From the NCBI GenBank assembly GCA_023910675.1, contig JAAVWC010000028.1, forward strand, positions 1-51,209: a stretch of 51,209 bases of DNA, written 5' to 3'. Position 1 is the first letter of the stretch; every line of letters begins with the position of its first letter. A model generated the notes under the pieces. It did not search any database. It saw only the letters and a program-made list of their open reading frames with translations, and was not told where the DNA came from. Position numbers and translations under genes: made by a program. The DNA comes from Gemmatimonas sp. Lineage in GTDB: Bacteria; Gemmatimonadota; Gemmatimonadetes; Gemmatimonadales; Gemmatimonadaceae. This document shows positions 18,526 to 26,511 of this stretch, piece after piece.

Positions 18526-18575
18526 TTTCTATAGCATTGAAAGCTCAACCGACACGCTCACCCCGTCAACTACAT

Positions 18576-20174
18576 ATGCGCACTTCTTCGCGCGCGGCGC
18601 TCGCCTCCGTCACACGCACCACAACACGCGGCATGACCGCCGGTCTCTCGGCGTTCGCCCTCGCTGCATGTGGCCAGGCCGACTCCCCCCCGGAGCGGCA
18701 CGCGGTGGTGGACTCGCGTGACTGGTCGGACCCAGTGTCCCTCGATCCCGCCCGAGCCCCCGACGTCCCCAGCGGACGCGCCGTGGCATATCTCTTCGAT
18801 GGGCTCACGCGCTTCACACCGGCCGGACAGGTGGAGGCGGGGCTCGCGACCTCGTGGGAGGTGTCACCCGATGGCCTGACGTACACGTTCCACCTGCGCC
18901 CCAACGTCCGCTTCCATGACGGCACGCCCATGTTGGCGCGCCATGTGGTGCAGTCGTTCCGTCGCGTGCTCGACCCGGCCACGAAAGCCGGTACGGTGTG
19001 GCCACTGTACCCCATTCGCGGTGCGCGCGCGATGGCCGACGGCAAGGGGACCACGCTGGGGGTGAACGCCGTGAACGACACGACCGTCGTCATCGCGCTC
19101 GAAGAACCCCTCGCCATCTTTCCCAAGCTGCTCGCCATGCCGGTGGCGTCGGTGGTCCCCGAGCGCATCGGCGCGGATTTCAGCGAGAAGCCGGCGGGAA
19201 CAGGACCGTGGAAGCTCGTCGAATGGAAACACGACGACTATCTCAAGTTTGCGCGCAACGAGAACTACTTCGGCGGCGCGCCCGCGATCGACACGCTCAT
19301 CGCCCGCATCATCCCCGAGCCATCGACGGCGGTCGCCGAGTTCGAAGCGGGGACGGTGGACCTGCTGTATGTGCCGGAAGATCAGACGCGCGAGTGGGAG
19401 AGCACCGATGACCGCAAGGGTACCCTGGTCAGCGCCCCAGCCCTGCGCTTGTGGTACCTGGGCGTGAACAGCACGCGCGGTCCGCTCAAGGATGTGCGCG
19501 TGCGTCAGGCCATCGCGCACGCCATCGATGTGCCCACCTTGCTGTCGCAGCTGCTCGCCGGTCGCGGCACCGTCGCCAACGGCGTGATTCCCCCCGCGCT
19601 CGACGGCGCCGACCCGTCGCGCGCCCGCTACGCCTACGACACCGTCGCCGCACGCGCGCTGCTCACGCAGGCGGGCTATCCCAACGGGATCGAGCTCGAA
19701 CTGTGGAGCTCACAAACCAACCCGTGGCCGCGTCTCGCCCAAAGCATTCAGGCCTACTTGGGCGTCGTAGGCATTCGCATCAAACTCGTGCAGCGCGACG
19801 CCCCCAGCATGCGCGCCGCAGCGCGCGCGGGGCAGACGGACCTGGTGGTGAAAGACTGGTACGCCGACTATCCCGACGCCGAAAACTTCTTGTACCCGCT
19901 GCTGCACAGCGCGAACACGGGCGCGGGGGGCAACGTGAGCTTCTTCCGCGACAGCACCTTTGACCGTCTGGTAACGGCCTCACGTCGTGAGTCCGACGCG
20001 GCCAAGCGCACCACACTCTACCGCTCGGCCGACTCCGTGGCGTACGCGCAGGTGGGCATGATCCCGTTGTTCTTCTACAACGAGGTGTACGCGGTGCAAC
20101 CGTGGATCAAGGGCTTCGAAGTCCCGGTCATCTTTAATGGACAGCGGTGGAGCACGGTGAAGATCGCCCGCTGA
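18576..20174 (+). CDS. Oligopeptide/dipeptide ABC transporter substrate-binding lipoprotein
   Basis: A family-5 solute-binding protein of 532 residues. The signal peptide ends in lipobox LAAC (Cys32), so it is lipid-anchored. Conserved segments include VSLDPARAPD near the N-terminus, LATSWEVSPDGLTYTFHLRPNVRFHDGTP, and IGADFSEKPAGTGPWKLVEW. Start: the ATG at 18576 gives a normal lipoprotein signal; a TTG at 18537 in the same frame is possible but would leave only 11 bp to the divergent gene. A family-A inverted repeat lies between it and the permease gene. Likely substrate: peptides or similar solutes (DppA/OppA class); specificity cannot be read. Confidence 0.9.
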   Translation: MRTSSRAALASVTRTTTRGMTAGLSAFALAACGQADSPPERHAVVDSRDWSDPVSLDPARAPDVPSGRAVAYLFDGLTRFTPAGQVEAGLATSWEVSPDGLTYTFHLRPNVRFHDGTPMLARHVVQSFRRVLDPATKAGTVWPLYPIRGARAMADGKGTTLGVNAVNDTTVVIALEEPLAIFPKLLAMPVASVVPERIGADFSEKPAGTGPWKLVEWKHDDYLKFARNENYFGGAPAIDTLIARIIPEPSTAVAEFEAGTVDLLYVPEDQTREWESTDDRKGTLVSAPALRLWYLGVNSTRGPLKDVRVRQAIAHAIDVPTLLSQLLAGRGTVANGVIPPALDGADPSRARYAYDTVAARALLTQAGYPNGIELELWSSQTNPWPRLAQSIQAYLGVVGIRIKLVQRDAPSMRAAARAGQTDLVVKDWYADYPDAENFLYPLLHSANTGAGGNVSFFRDSTFDRLVTASRRESDAAKRTTLYRSADSVAYAQVGMIPLFFYNEVYAVQPWIKGFEVPVIFNGQRWSTVKIAR

Positions 20175-20235
20175 TCGCTGTTTACTGAGAACTGAGTTCT
20201 GAGAGTTCAGAGTCCAGAGTTCAGCGCGAGTTCCG

Positions 20236-20350
20236 GATAGGCGTGAGAGTCGAGTAACGCAGAGGTGAGAAGCGAGGACCTGCGGTGGCGGTTTCCCGGA
20301 CCGCGGGTCCTCGCTGCTGGCTTCTGCGTTGCTCGACTCTCACGCCTATC
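20236..20350. repeat. Family-A inverted-repeat element, copy 1 (centre flipped)
   Basis: The left arm starts GATAGGCGTGAGAGTCGAG (20236-20254) and its complement ends at 20350; the outer 28 bp match at 27 positions. The centre reads GCGGTGGCGGTTTCCC, the reverse complement of the centre of the two other copies (30497-30613, 32518-32634). CTGAGAACTGAG-like flanking repeats extend it on both sides (about 20180-20400). Non-coding, 62 bp downstream of a stop codon. Confidence 0.85.
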
Positions 20351-20460
20351 AAGGTCTGGATTCCGAGCTCTGTCTCTGACCGCTCATTACTCAGATCTCC
20401 GAGAGAGCAAAGCGGTGGGCAGGGTGGTACCCTCCCCCGAACACCCGTTACGTTAACCGG

Positions 20461-21375
20461 ATGCTCCAGCTGCTTGCGCGAAGACTGATGCTGGCTGTGC
20501 CCACGCTTGTCGGCGTGTTGGTGGTCGTGTTCCTGTTGCTCTACGTCGCGCCCGGCGATCCCGTGCAGGCGATGGTGGGCGAGCGGGCCGATGCGGGCAC
20601 GATTGCGCGGCTGCGGGCGGAGTTGCAGCTCGACGCGCCACTGCCGGTCCAGTTTGCCAACTACGCCGGCAAGATCGTGCGCGGTGATCTTGGGCGCTCG
20701 TACATCACCAATCGCCCCATCGTCAGCGATATCGCCGAACGCTTTCCGCGCACACTGCTGCTCGCGGGTGCGGCCATGCTCCTGGCGACACTCAGCGGCG
20801 TCACCATTGGCGTGCTCGCCGCCGTCAAACCCAACGGCTGGTTCGATCGTCTCGCGCTCGCCGTCACGTACCTCGGCATTTCGTTTCCGGTGTATTGGAT
20901 CGGCCTGCTGCTCATCGTGCTCTTCGCGGTCACGCTGCGCTGGCTCCCGGCGTCGGGATACGGACGCATCGAGTTTCTCGTGCTGCCGGCGCTTGCCTTG
21001 GGCTCGCGCAGCATTGCGTATCTCGCGCGCGTCACGCGCGGGGCAATGCTCGAAGTACTCGGCGCCGACTTCGTTCGCACCGCGCGCGCCAAAGGCCTCG
21101 CCGAAGGCGGCGTCATCGTGCGTCACGCCCTGCGCAACGCGCTCATTCCCGTGGTTACGGTCATCGGGCTGGACTTCGGCGCGTACCTCACCGGCAGCAT
21201 CCTGACCGAAACGATCTTCAGCTGGCCCGGCATTGGCCGCTACGTGGTCATGGCCATCTCGCGGCGCGATCTGCCGGCGGTACAGGGATCGGTGCTGTTC
21301 CTGTCGCTGGTGTTTGTGACGGTGAACCTGCTCACCGACGTGGCGTACAGGAAGGTGGATCCGCGGGTCTCGTAA
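20461..21375 (+). CDS. ABC transporter permease, DppB/OppB type
   Basis: A 304-residue inner-membrane protein with six predicted helices. It starts MLQLLARRLMLAVPTLVGVL, and the second region has the family mark YVAPGDPVQAMVGERA. The cytoplasmic EAA loop (GADFVRTARAKGLAEGGVIV) docks the ATPase. It should work with the binding protein upstream, but the usual second permease (DppC) and ATPase genes (DppD/F) do not follow; instead a family-B inverted repeat and unrelated genes come next. The remaining subunits must be elsewhere, or the set is broken. Confidence 0.92.
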   Translation: MLQLLARRLMLAVPTLVGVLVVVFLLLYVAPGDPVQAMVGERADAGTIARLRAELQLDAPLPVQFANYAGKIVRGDLGRSYITNRPIVSDIAERFPRTLLLAGAAMLLATLSGVTIGVLAAVKPNGWFDRLALAVTYLGISFPVYWIGLLLIVLFAVTLRWLPASGYGRIEFLVLPALALGSRSIAYLARVTRGAMLEVLGADFVRTARAKGLAEGGVIVRHALRNALIPVVTVIGLDFGAYLTGSILTETIFSWPGIGRYVVMAISRRDLPAVQGSVLFLSLVFVTVNLLTDVAYRKVDPRVS

Positions 21376-21379
21376 ACGA

Positions 21380-21582
21380 CGGTTGGCTGGTCCGGCGATT
21401 TACCCGCTACGACACTAGCCCTCAGGGGAAAGAACGCAAGAGCACAGGATAGGGCGCGGTGCGGTCCACATGGAACTGCGGTTTGGATTCCTTTGGATGG
21501 CACCGCGCTTTCCCCTGTGCTCTTGCGTTCTTTCCCCTGAGGGCTAGATCCATTGCTCGTAAACCGCCGGAGCAGACCAACC
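21380..21582. repeat. Family-B inverted-repeat element, copy 1
   Basis: The core arms at 21415-21462 and 21499-21547 are complementary; the outer 34 bp pair perfectly (starting CTAGCCCTCAGGGGAAAG), with weaker pairing inwards to GCGCGGTGC. Outer, less perfect arms (GGTTGGCTGGTCCGGCGATT and its counterpart near 21560-21582) extend the hairpin. It lies between two plus-strand genes. A diverged second copy is at 26262-26460. No open reading frame of note. Confidence 0.85.
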
Positions 21583-21620
21583 CCGACCCCCGCCGTTCCC
21601 CCGCCGGTTATGTTTGTGGC

Positions 21621-22166
21621 ATGAAGATCTACACCCGCTCCGGCGACGAAGGCGCTACCGCATTGTTCGGCGGTGGTCGCGTTGGCAAGGACCATCCCCG
21701 CGTTGATGCCTATGGCGACGTGGACGAGCTGAACGCCTCGCTCGGCATGGCCCGCTCCATTCAGATGATTCCGCGCATCGACGAAGTGCTCGTGCCGGTG
21801 CAGCGCGATCTGTTCGCTATTGGCGCGCTGCTGGCGACTCCCGACCTCGAGAAGATGCGCGATCATCTCTCCAAGGCGCGTATCGACGAGCAGCGCATCG
21901 ATGAACTCGAACGGGCGATCGACGCCTGCGAGCAGGAGCTCGAACCGCTTCGGAGTTTCATCATTCCCGGTGGCACGCCCAAGGCGGCGGCGCTGCATGT
22001 CGCGCGTACGGTGTGCCGTCGTGCCGAACGTCGCGTGGTGCACCTCGCCAGCGAAGTCGAGCTGCCGCACCTCGTCGTCATTTACCTCAATCGTCTCTCC
22101 GACTTGCTCTTCATGCTGGCGCGCGTTGCCAACAAGCGGGCCGGCGCGGGCGAAGTCACCTGGTAA
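21621..22166 (+). CDS. Cob(I)alamin adenosyltransferase, PduO type
   Basis: A 181-residue cytoplasmic enzyme that transfers the adenosyl group of ATP to cob(I)alamin, giving coenzyme B12. The N-terminal motif TRSGDEGATALFGGGRVGKD binds ATP. RVDAYGDVDELNASLG and the helical core with RRAERRVVHLA and YLNRLSDLLFMLAR are typical of the PduO/MMAB family, and length is normal. Start chosen at 21621 (MKIYTRSGD); the frame upstream is only the inverted repeat. It is 10 bp before aroB and likely shares its transcript. No cobalamin riboswitch was seen upstream. Confidence 0.95.
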   Translation: MKIYTRSGDEGATALFGGGRVGKDHPRVDAYGDVDELNASLGMARSIQMIPRIDEVLVPVQRDLFAIGALLATPDLEKMRDHLSKARIDEQRIDELERAIDACEQELEPLRSFIIPGGTPKAAALHVARTVCRRAERRVVHLASEVELPHLVVIYLNRLSDLLFMLARVANKRAGAGEVTW

Positions 22167-22176
22167 ATCGCGCGCC

Positions 22177-23295
22177 GTGAGCACCGGCTCGCTGTCGCCG
22201 TTGCCTGCGGCGCTGTCGCTTCCGCTCGACTACCCGGTCTACTGTGAGGCCGGGACGCTCGCGCGCGTCGGCGACATCGTCCGACACGCAGCGCCGTCGC
22301 ATCGCGTCGCGATCATCTCCGACGCCGTCGTCGCGCCGCTGCATGCGCCCGCAGTGCTGGCGCAGTTCCCGACCGAACGCACACAGCTGTTCACGATGCC
22401 CGCCGGCGAACAGGAGAAGACGCGCGAACGGTGGGCGCACCTCACCGACGCGCTGGTCGCTTGGGGCGCGGGACGCGACACCACCATCATCGCCCTCGGC
22501 GGCGGGGTCGTGGGCGACCTCGCCGGCTTCGTCGCCGCGACGTACATGCGTGGCCTGCCCGTGGTGCAGATCCCCACGACGCTGCTCGCGATGGTCGACG
22601 CGTCTGTCGGCGGCAAGACGGCGGTGGACACACCTGCGGGCAAGAATCTGGTCGGCGCCTTTCACAACCCGGCCGCAGTGATCATGGACCCCGCAGTGCT
22701 CGCCACCCTGCCACCGGCGGTGCTGCGCAGTGGGCTCGCCGAGATGCTGAAGCACGGCATCATTGCCGACGGGAGCTACTTCGATACGCTGTGGCACGCA
22801 CTCCCGGTCATCATGACGGAAGGCGCCGCCGCACCGATGTTCGCCTCGCTCATTGCCGGCAGTGTACGCATCAAGGCCGACGTGGTCGCCGAAGATTCGC
22901 GCGAAGGCGGGCTGCGCCAGATCCTCAACTTCGGGCACACCATCGCACACGCGATCGAAAAGGTGCAGCGGTACGACATGCTGCACGGCGACGCGGTGGC
23001 GATGGGGATGGTGACGGAAGCGCGATTGGCCGAGCGTATTGGCGTGGCGCCGACGGGACTGGCGCGGGCGGTGCGTGATGCGGTGGCGCGCGCGGGACTG
23101 CCGGTCATGTTGCCGGCGGGGGTCAGAGTCGATGCGGTGGTTGCCGAGACGCACGGCGACAAGAAGGCACGCGGCGGAGCGGCACGCTATGCGTTGCCGC
23201 GCTCGCTTGGCGCGATGGCGGCGGCGGAAGGGCGGTGGGCTTTGCCTATCGACGATGCGGTGGTTCTGGCGGCGCTTCTGGAGCAGCTGCCGTAA
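22177..23295 (+). CDS. aroB: 3-dehydroquinate synthase
   Basis: A 372-residue enzyme for the second step of the shikimate pathway, DAHP to 3-dehydroquinate, using NAD and a divalent metal. Visible marks: the NAD-binding stretch IALGGGVVGDLAGFVAATYM, PTTLLAMVDASVGGKTAVD, GLAEMLKHGIIAD, LNFGHTIAHAIE and LHGDAVAMGM (metal ligands Glu and His), and DKKARGG near the end. A GTG start 10 bp after the adenosyltransferase stop was chosen because it gives normal family length. The gene is followed directly by the family-D inverted repeat, which probably ends the transcript. Confidence 0.96.
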   Translation: MSTGSLSPLPAALSLPLDYPVYCEAGTLARVGDIVRHAAPSHRVAIISDAVVAPLHAPAVLAQFPTERTQLFTMPAGEQEKTRERWAHLTDALVAWGAGRDTTIIALGGGVVGDLAGFVAATYMRGLPVVQIPTTLLAMVDASVGGKTAVDTPAGKNLVGAFHNPAAVIMDPAVLATLPPAVLRSGLAEMLKHGIIADGSYFDTLWHALPVIMTEGAAAPMFASLIAGSVRIKADVVAEDSREGGLRQILNFGHTIAHAIEKVQRYDMLHGDAVAMGMVTEARLAERIGVAPTGLARAVRDAVARAGLPVMLPAGVRVDAVVAETHGDKKARGGAARYALPRSLGAMAAAEGRWALPIDDAVVLAALLEQLP

Positions 23296-23315
23296 CTGCG
23301 GTGGTCGGGGCTCTG

Positions 23316-23700
23316 GGGTCGTGGTTGGGGTCGTGGCACTGCCACAACAGTCGGGGCACAGCTACTACAGTCGGGGCACTGCCACGACGGTCGGGGTCTA
23401 CCTGCGGTCGGGGTCTCGGTCGGGTCTTGCGCGGGCGCTTCGCTGGCGCGTCGGGGGCGGGGGCGGGGGGGGGGGGGCGGGGGGGGGGGGGGCGGGGGCT
23501 CGGCGGGGGCCCCGACAGCCTCCGACAGCCCCCGACACTGTGTCCCCGACAGGCCAGCGAAGCGCCGCCCCCCGACCACACCCGCGACTGTTGTGTGCCC
23601 CCGACCCGACCGAAACCCCGACCGCAGGTAGACCCCGACCGTCGTGGCAGTGCCCCGACCGTTGTGGCTGTGCCCCGACCGTCGTGGCAGTGCCACGACC
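23316..23700. repeat. Family-D giant inverted repeat with G-run centre
   Basis: Arms 23350-23426 and 23603-23679 match at about 73 of 77 positions; they are built from CCCCGACCGTCGTGGCAGTG-like units. Between them lies an almost pure G tract (23452-23498) with single C interruptions and further GACAGCCCCCGAC repeats. It separates the convergent genes aroB and the PEP-CTERM gene. The same unit opens the window at 1-160. Likely a very strong bidirectional hairpin; the G tract could form quadruplexes and may be an assembly weak point. Confidence 0.85.
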
Positions 23701-23720
23701 CAGACCCGAGCAGAAACACA

Positions 23721-23750
23721 AACCCCGACTCCGTTGCCAGAGTCGGGGTT
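23721..23750 (-). terminator. Rho-independent-type terminator of the PEP-CTERM gene
   Basis: AACCCCGACTC (23721-23731) pairs with GAGTCGGGGTT (23740-23750) around an 8-nt loop, 25 bp after the stop of the minus-strand gene; the following minus-strand sequence is T-rich (GTGTTTCTG). The arm repeats the CCCCGAC word of the adjoining family-D element. Confidence 0.6.
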
Positions 23751-23775
23751 CGCAGAGCCAGCGAAGCCGAACGGC

Positions 23776-24423
23776 TTACGCGAAGCGGCGACGGGCGCGG
23801 ACGGCCACGCCGAGCAGACCGAGACCAACGAGCACAAGGCTCGTGGGCTCCGGGACCGCAGTGACCGAGATGTTGTCGATGTGGTCACCGTAGGAGTTCG
23901 ACGTGCCCTTGCTACGGAAGACGATCTCGGTGCTCGTCCCGGTCGCGACGAACGACGCCTCGTAGTCCATCCACTGGTACCCGGCCGTCATCTGCGGCGT
24001 CGTGAAGACGATGTTGCCGTCGCTTTGTGGGCCCACGAGGAACTGGATCTGGCTGAACTGGCCGTCAGGCCGGTGCGCCGCCGAGAAGTTGACGGTGTAG
24101 GCCTGGCCGACGACGGTGGTGATGACCTGCCAGATGGACGTGTTGCCCCAGTTCGAGTCAAGCTCGAGGTGCGCCACGCCGTCCTTCGACGTGAAGCCGC
24201 TAAAGCCATTCGACCAGCGCTCGAACGCCCCGCCGCCCACGCTCCAGCCGGGCAACGCATCGAGCATGTCGACGTTCGGGAACGACGATGGGCCGGGGGT
24301 TTCGAAGCTGCAGTTGGCGACCAGGTTGCCAGCCATGGTCGTGCAGGACTGCGCGGACACCGGGGCGGCCACGAGCGCGGAGCTCACGACTGCGAAAACC
24401 AGGAGGGTGCTGAGGCGACGCAT
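23776..24423 (-). CDS. PEP-CTERM exported protein, DUF642/choice-of-anchor-C-like
   Basis: A 215-residue secreted protein. The signal peptide starts MRRLSTLLVFAVVSSALV (start 24423 chosen, 25 residues inside the longest frame). The mature part begins with NLVANCSFETPG and a GWSVGGGAFERW segment, the layout of DUF642 galactose-binding-like domains. The C-terminus has the sorting signal VPEPTSLVLVGLGLLG followed by a hydrophobic helix and RARRR, recognised by exosortase. It should end up at or outside the cell surface, possibly binding polysaccharide. No exosortase gene is in the window. A hairpin terminator follows at 23721-23750. Confidence 0.85.
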   Translation of the reverse strand: MRRLSTLLVFAVVSSALVAAPVSAQSCTTMAGNLVANCSFETPGPSSFPNVDMLDALPGWSVGGGAFERWSNGFSGFTSKDGVAHLELDSNWGNTSIWQVITTVVGQAYTVNFSAAHRPDGQFSQIQFLVGPQSDGNIVFTTPQMTAGYQWMDYEASFVATGTSTEIVFRSKGTSNSYGDHIDNISVTAVPEPTSLVLVGLGLLGVAVRARRRFA

Positions 24424-24808
24424 TGGATGATGCCGGAACGGGAAAGAAACGCGGGATACGCATGAGCTTGGCGGCATGATTCGTGCTACACAGCGCACAT
24501 CCGTCTCCCGTCTGAAGACGCCTTCGCCAACAGCTCAATACCGATGGATTGACGCCATGCCATCGCTGCATCCACGCAACAGCCGCTTGGGACGAAACGC
24601 GTTGGCCAACCAATCCCTACCAACACCCTCGGCTTTTCTGTCCTAAAAATCACCCAAATGGCACGTCACTGGCGCGAGAGTGACCGTATTCGTCCCTGAC
24701 AGAAAATTTTCATTGACCGTCCAGACCACGACCGTTATCGTGGCATTCCCCACCATTTTCGGGCCGTTCCTAGGGCCCTACTTCTGTACCACAGCTCGGC
24801 GAGGGCGT
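24424..24808. other. Intergenic region upstream of the sigma factor gene
   Basis: 385 bp between divergent genes. It contains the palindrome GTTGGCCAAC (24601-24610) and the promoter-like elements at 24713-24741. No credible gene; the open frame through it only extends the sigma factor upstream. Confidence 0.5.
24713..24741 (+). promoter_or_regulatory. Candidate promoter of the sigma factor gene
   Basis: TTGACC (24713-24718), 17-bp spacer, TATCGT (24736-24741), about 68 bp before the ATG. An AT-rich stretch (AGAAAATTTTCA, 24701-24712) lies immediately upstream, like an UP element. Confidence 0.45.
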
Positions 24809-25714
24809 ATGCAGGCAGCTGCGACCAGGACTTCCGAAACCCGCTCCAAAGGGTTTTTCCGCTCCGCTCCTTCCACGGCCTTCGACCAGTATCTCCACGA
24901 TATTCAGAAGCTCCCCCTGATCACCGACGCCGGCGAAGAGCGTCGCCTTGCCCGCCTCGCCCAGAATGGCGATGAGTCCGCCGCCGAGCGCCTCGTCACG
25001 GCGAATCTCCGCTTCGTGATCAGTTATGTGAAGAAGTATCAGGGACACGGGCTCGACCTCTCCGAACTCGTCGCCATCGGCAACGAAGGCCTCCTCAAGG
25101 CCGTCCGCAAGTTCGATCCCGATCAGGGCGTCAAGTTCATCTCGTACGCCGTGTGGTGGGTGCGCCAGGCCGTCCTCAAGGCGCTCGCCGAACAGACCCG
25201 CAGCGTCCGCATCCCGCTCAACCAGAATTCGCAGCTCATCCGCATGGCGCGTGGCGAGATGGTGCTGAATCAGGTGCTCAACCGCGAGCCCACCGACGCC
25301 GAAATGGCGAAGCTCCTTGGCGAGCCCGTCGAACAGGTGCGCAGCGCCCGCCAGATCAGCAGCACCGAAGTCTCGCTCGACGCCCCCATCGATCGTCAGG
25401 ACCGCGAAGCGTCCACCCTCGGCGAGCGCTTCGCCGGTGAGACGCACGCCGACATCGAAGAAGGCACCGACTTCCGCCTCATGCGCGAGTTCATCGACCG
25501 CGTTTTCCGGAAGTACCTCACGCCGCGCGAACGCAAAATCCTGTATCTGTACTACGGGCTTGATGAAGGGGCCGAAGCGATGACCCTCGAGCGCATCGGT
25601 GCCCTGATGGGCGTCACGCGCGAACGCATTCGCCAAATCCGCGAGCGCGCCTTCGAGAAGCTCCGCGAGTCCCCCGATGGCAACGCCCTCGCGGGTTTCT
25701 GGGGCGCGGCGTAA
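24809..25714 (+). CDS. RNA polymerase sigma-70 factor, primary/RpoD-like
   Basis: A 301-residue group-1/group-2 sigma factor. Region 1.2 begins near FDQYLHDIQKLPLIT; region 2 contains RLVTANLRFVISYVKKYQ, DLSELVAIGNEGLLKAV and FISYAVWWVRQAV (promoter melting and -10 contacts); region 3 is IPLNQNSQLIRMARGEM onward; region 4.2 is LERIGALMGVTRERIRQIRERAFEKLR (-35 helix-turn-helix). It lacks the long N-terminal region 1.1 and the insert of large RpoD proteins, so it could be the housekeeping SigA of a lineage with a short form or a RpoS-like paralogue. The ATG at 24809 has GAGGG nearby and gives the normal family length. Confidence 0.93.
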   Translation: MQAAATRTSETRSKGFFRSAPSTAFDQYLHDIQKLPLITDAGEERRLARLAQNGDESAAERLVTANLRFVISYVKKYQGHGLDLSELVAIGNEGLLKAVRKFDPDQGVKFISYAVWWVRQAVLKALAEQTRSVRIPLNQNSQLIRMARGEMVLNQVLNREPTDAEMAKLLGEPVEQVRSARQISSTEVSLDAPIDRQDREASTLGERFAGETHADIEEGTDFRLMREFIDRVFRKYLTPRERKILYLYYGLDEGAEAMTLERIGALMGVTRERIRQIRERAFEKLRESPDGNALAGFWGAA

Positions 25715-25754
25715 CCCGCTGCGACATCACGTCCCGATTTTTTGGGTGACATCG

Positions 25755-25783
25755 TTGTAAGAATTACCCAACAGTAATATTAT
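25755..25783 (+). promoter_or_regulatory. Candidate promoter for the response regulator gene, inside the sigma-gene terminator region
   Basis: TTGTAA (25755-25760), a 17-bp spacer and TATTAT (25778-25783) form a good sigma-70 promoter. TTGGGT (25742-25747) and ACCCAA (25766-25771) make an inverted repeat over the -35 and may be an operator. Predicted transcription starts at about 25790, exactly where the terminator-like hairpin begins. Confidence 0.55.
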
Positions 25784-25788
25784 GGGGC

Positions 25789-25822
25789 GGCGGGCGCTCG
25801 GTGTCGGGAGCGCCCGCCTTTT
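25789..25822 (+). terminator. Strong Rho-independent terminator after the sigma factor gene
   Basis: GGCGGGCGCTC (25789-25799) pairs perfectly with GAGCGCCCGCC (25808-25818) around an 8-nt loop and is followed by TTTT. It ends 27 bp before the next gene, so that gene either depends on readthrough or carries this hairpin at its 5' end. Confidence 0.85.
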
Positions 25823-25849
25823 CTATAGACTGCCCTGGGAGGCACTGCA

Positions 25850-26242
25850 TTGCCCCGTGTCCTGATCGTTGACGATGAACCGGGCATCCGATTCGCCCTG
25901 AAGCGGTGGTTCGAACGTCAGCAATGGGCGGTCCTCGAAGCCTCCGATGGACAGTCGGCCGTGGATCTGCTGCTCAGCAGCGCCGACGACACGGACGCGC
26001 GCCTCGATGTCGTGGTGTGTGACCTCCACCTCCCCGTATTGAGCGGCGAAGCCATTGTGCAAACACTGCAGCAGGAGCGCCCGGCGCTCGCACGGCGTGT
26101 GCTGCTCACCACGGGCGACACCGTCATCGATGCCGAACCGGACAGCATCCTCGCACGACATCCGCACGTGCTGCAAAAGCCGTTCGATCTGGGGACGCTG
26201 AAAGCGGCGGTGGATAGGATTGCGCAGGCCGGACTGCGGTGA
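25850..26242 (+). CDS. Single-domain response regulator (CheY-like receiver)
   Basis: A 130-residue protein that is only a receiver domain: acidic pair in LIVDDEPG (Asp8, Asp9), phosphoacceptor Asp58 (VVVCDLHLP), Thr in LLTTGD and Lys in LQKPF. There is no output domain, so it works by protein contact or as a phosphorelay carrier. The TTG start at 25850 is supported by GGGAGG (25837-25842) seven bases upstream. No kinase gene is adjacent. It resembles the receiver at the end of the hybrid sensor at 7744-11574 (RPVLAKPF there, HVLQKPF here), though they are far apart. Confidence 0.88.
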   Translation: MPRVLIVDDEPGIRFALKRWFERQQWAVLEASDGQSAVDLLLSSADDTDARLDVVVCDLHLPVLSGEAIVQTLQQERPALARRVLLTTGDTVIDAEPDSILARHPHVLQKPFDLGTLKAAVDRIAQAGLR

Positions 26243-26261
26243 GCCGCAGTATACTGCGGTC

Positions 26262-26460
26262 ACATGGTCCGTCGGTTCACGAGCGACGGCACGAGCCCTC
26301 AGAGCAAAGAAAGCAAGAGCACAGGAAAACGCGCGGTGCCGTCCACACGGTACCGCGGTTGTTGTGTTCGTGAACCAAACCGCGCCTTCCCCTTTGCACT
26401 TCCTTTCTTCCCCCTGAGGGCTCGTGCTGTCGCCAGTAAACCGCCGGACCAGACAACCGT
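26262..26460. repeat. Family-B inverted-repeat element, copy 2
   Basis: Arms run from TGGTCCGTCGGTTCACGAGC (26265 onward) to ACCGCCGGACCA near 26452, pairing imperfectly; GCACGAGCCCTCAG and its complement CTGAGGGCTCGTGC are the best-kept inner part. It shares the AAGCAAGAGCACAGG and GAGCCCTCAG words with copy 1 at 21380-21582. It lies between two plus-strand genes, 20 bp after the response regulator stop. Confidence 0.8.
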
Positions 26461-26511
26461 AGTTCACCGCCGTTCGGCGCCGTTCAAGCCCTGCCCTCGC
26501 TAACTTCCGGC

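Noticed and set aside
21459..21620. Upstream part of the adenosyltransferase frame
   Set aside because: It is the arm of the family-B repeat; the family start TRSGD begins right after the ATG at 21621.
21548..21620. Cobalamin riboswitch before the adenosyltransferase gene
   Set aside because: Only ~70 bp of sequence between the repeat and the start codon, and no B12-box-like segment seen.
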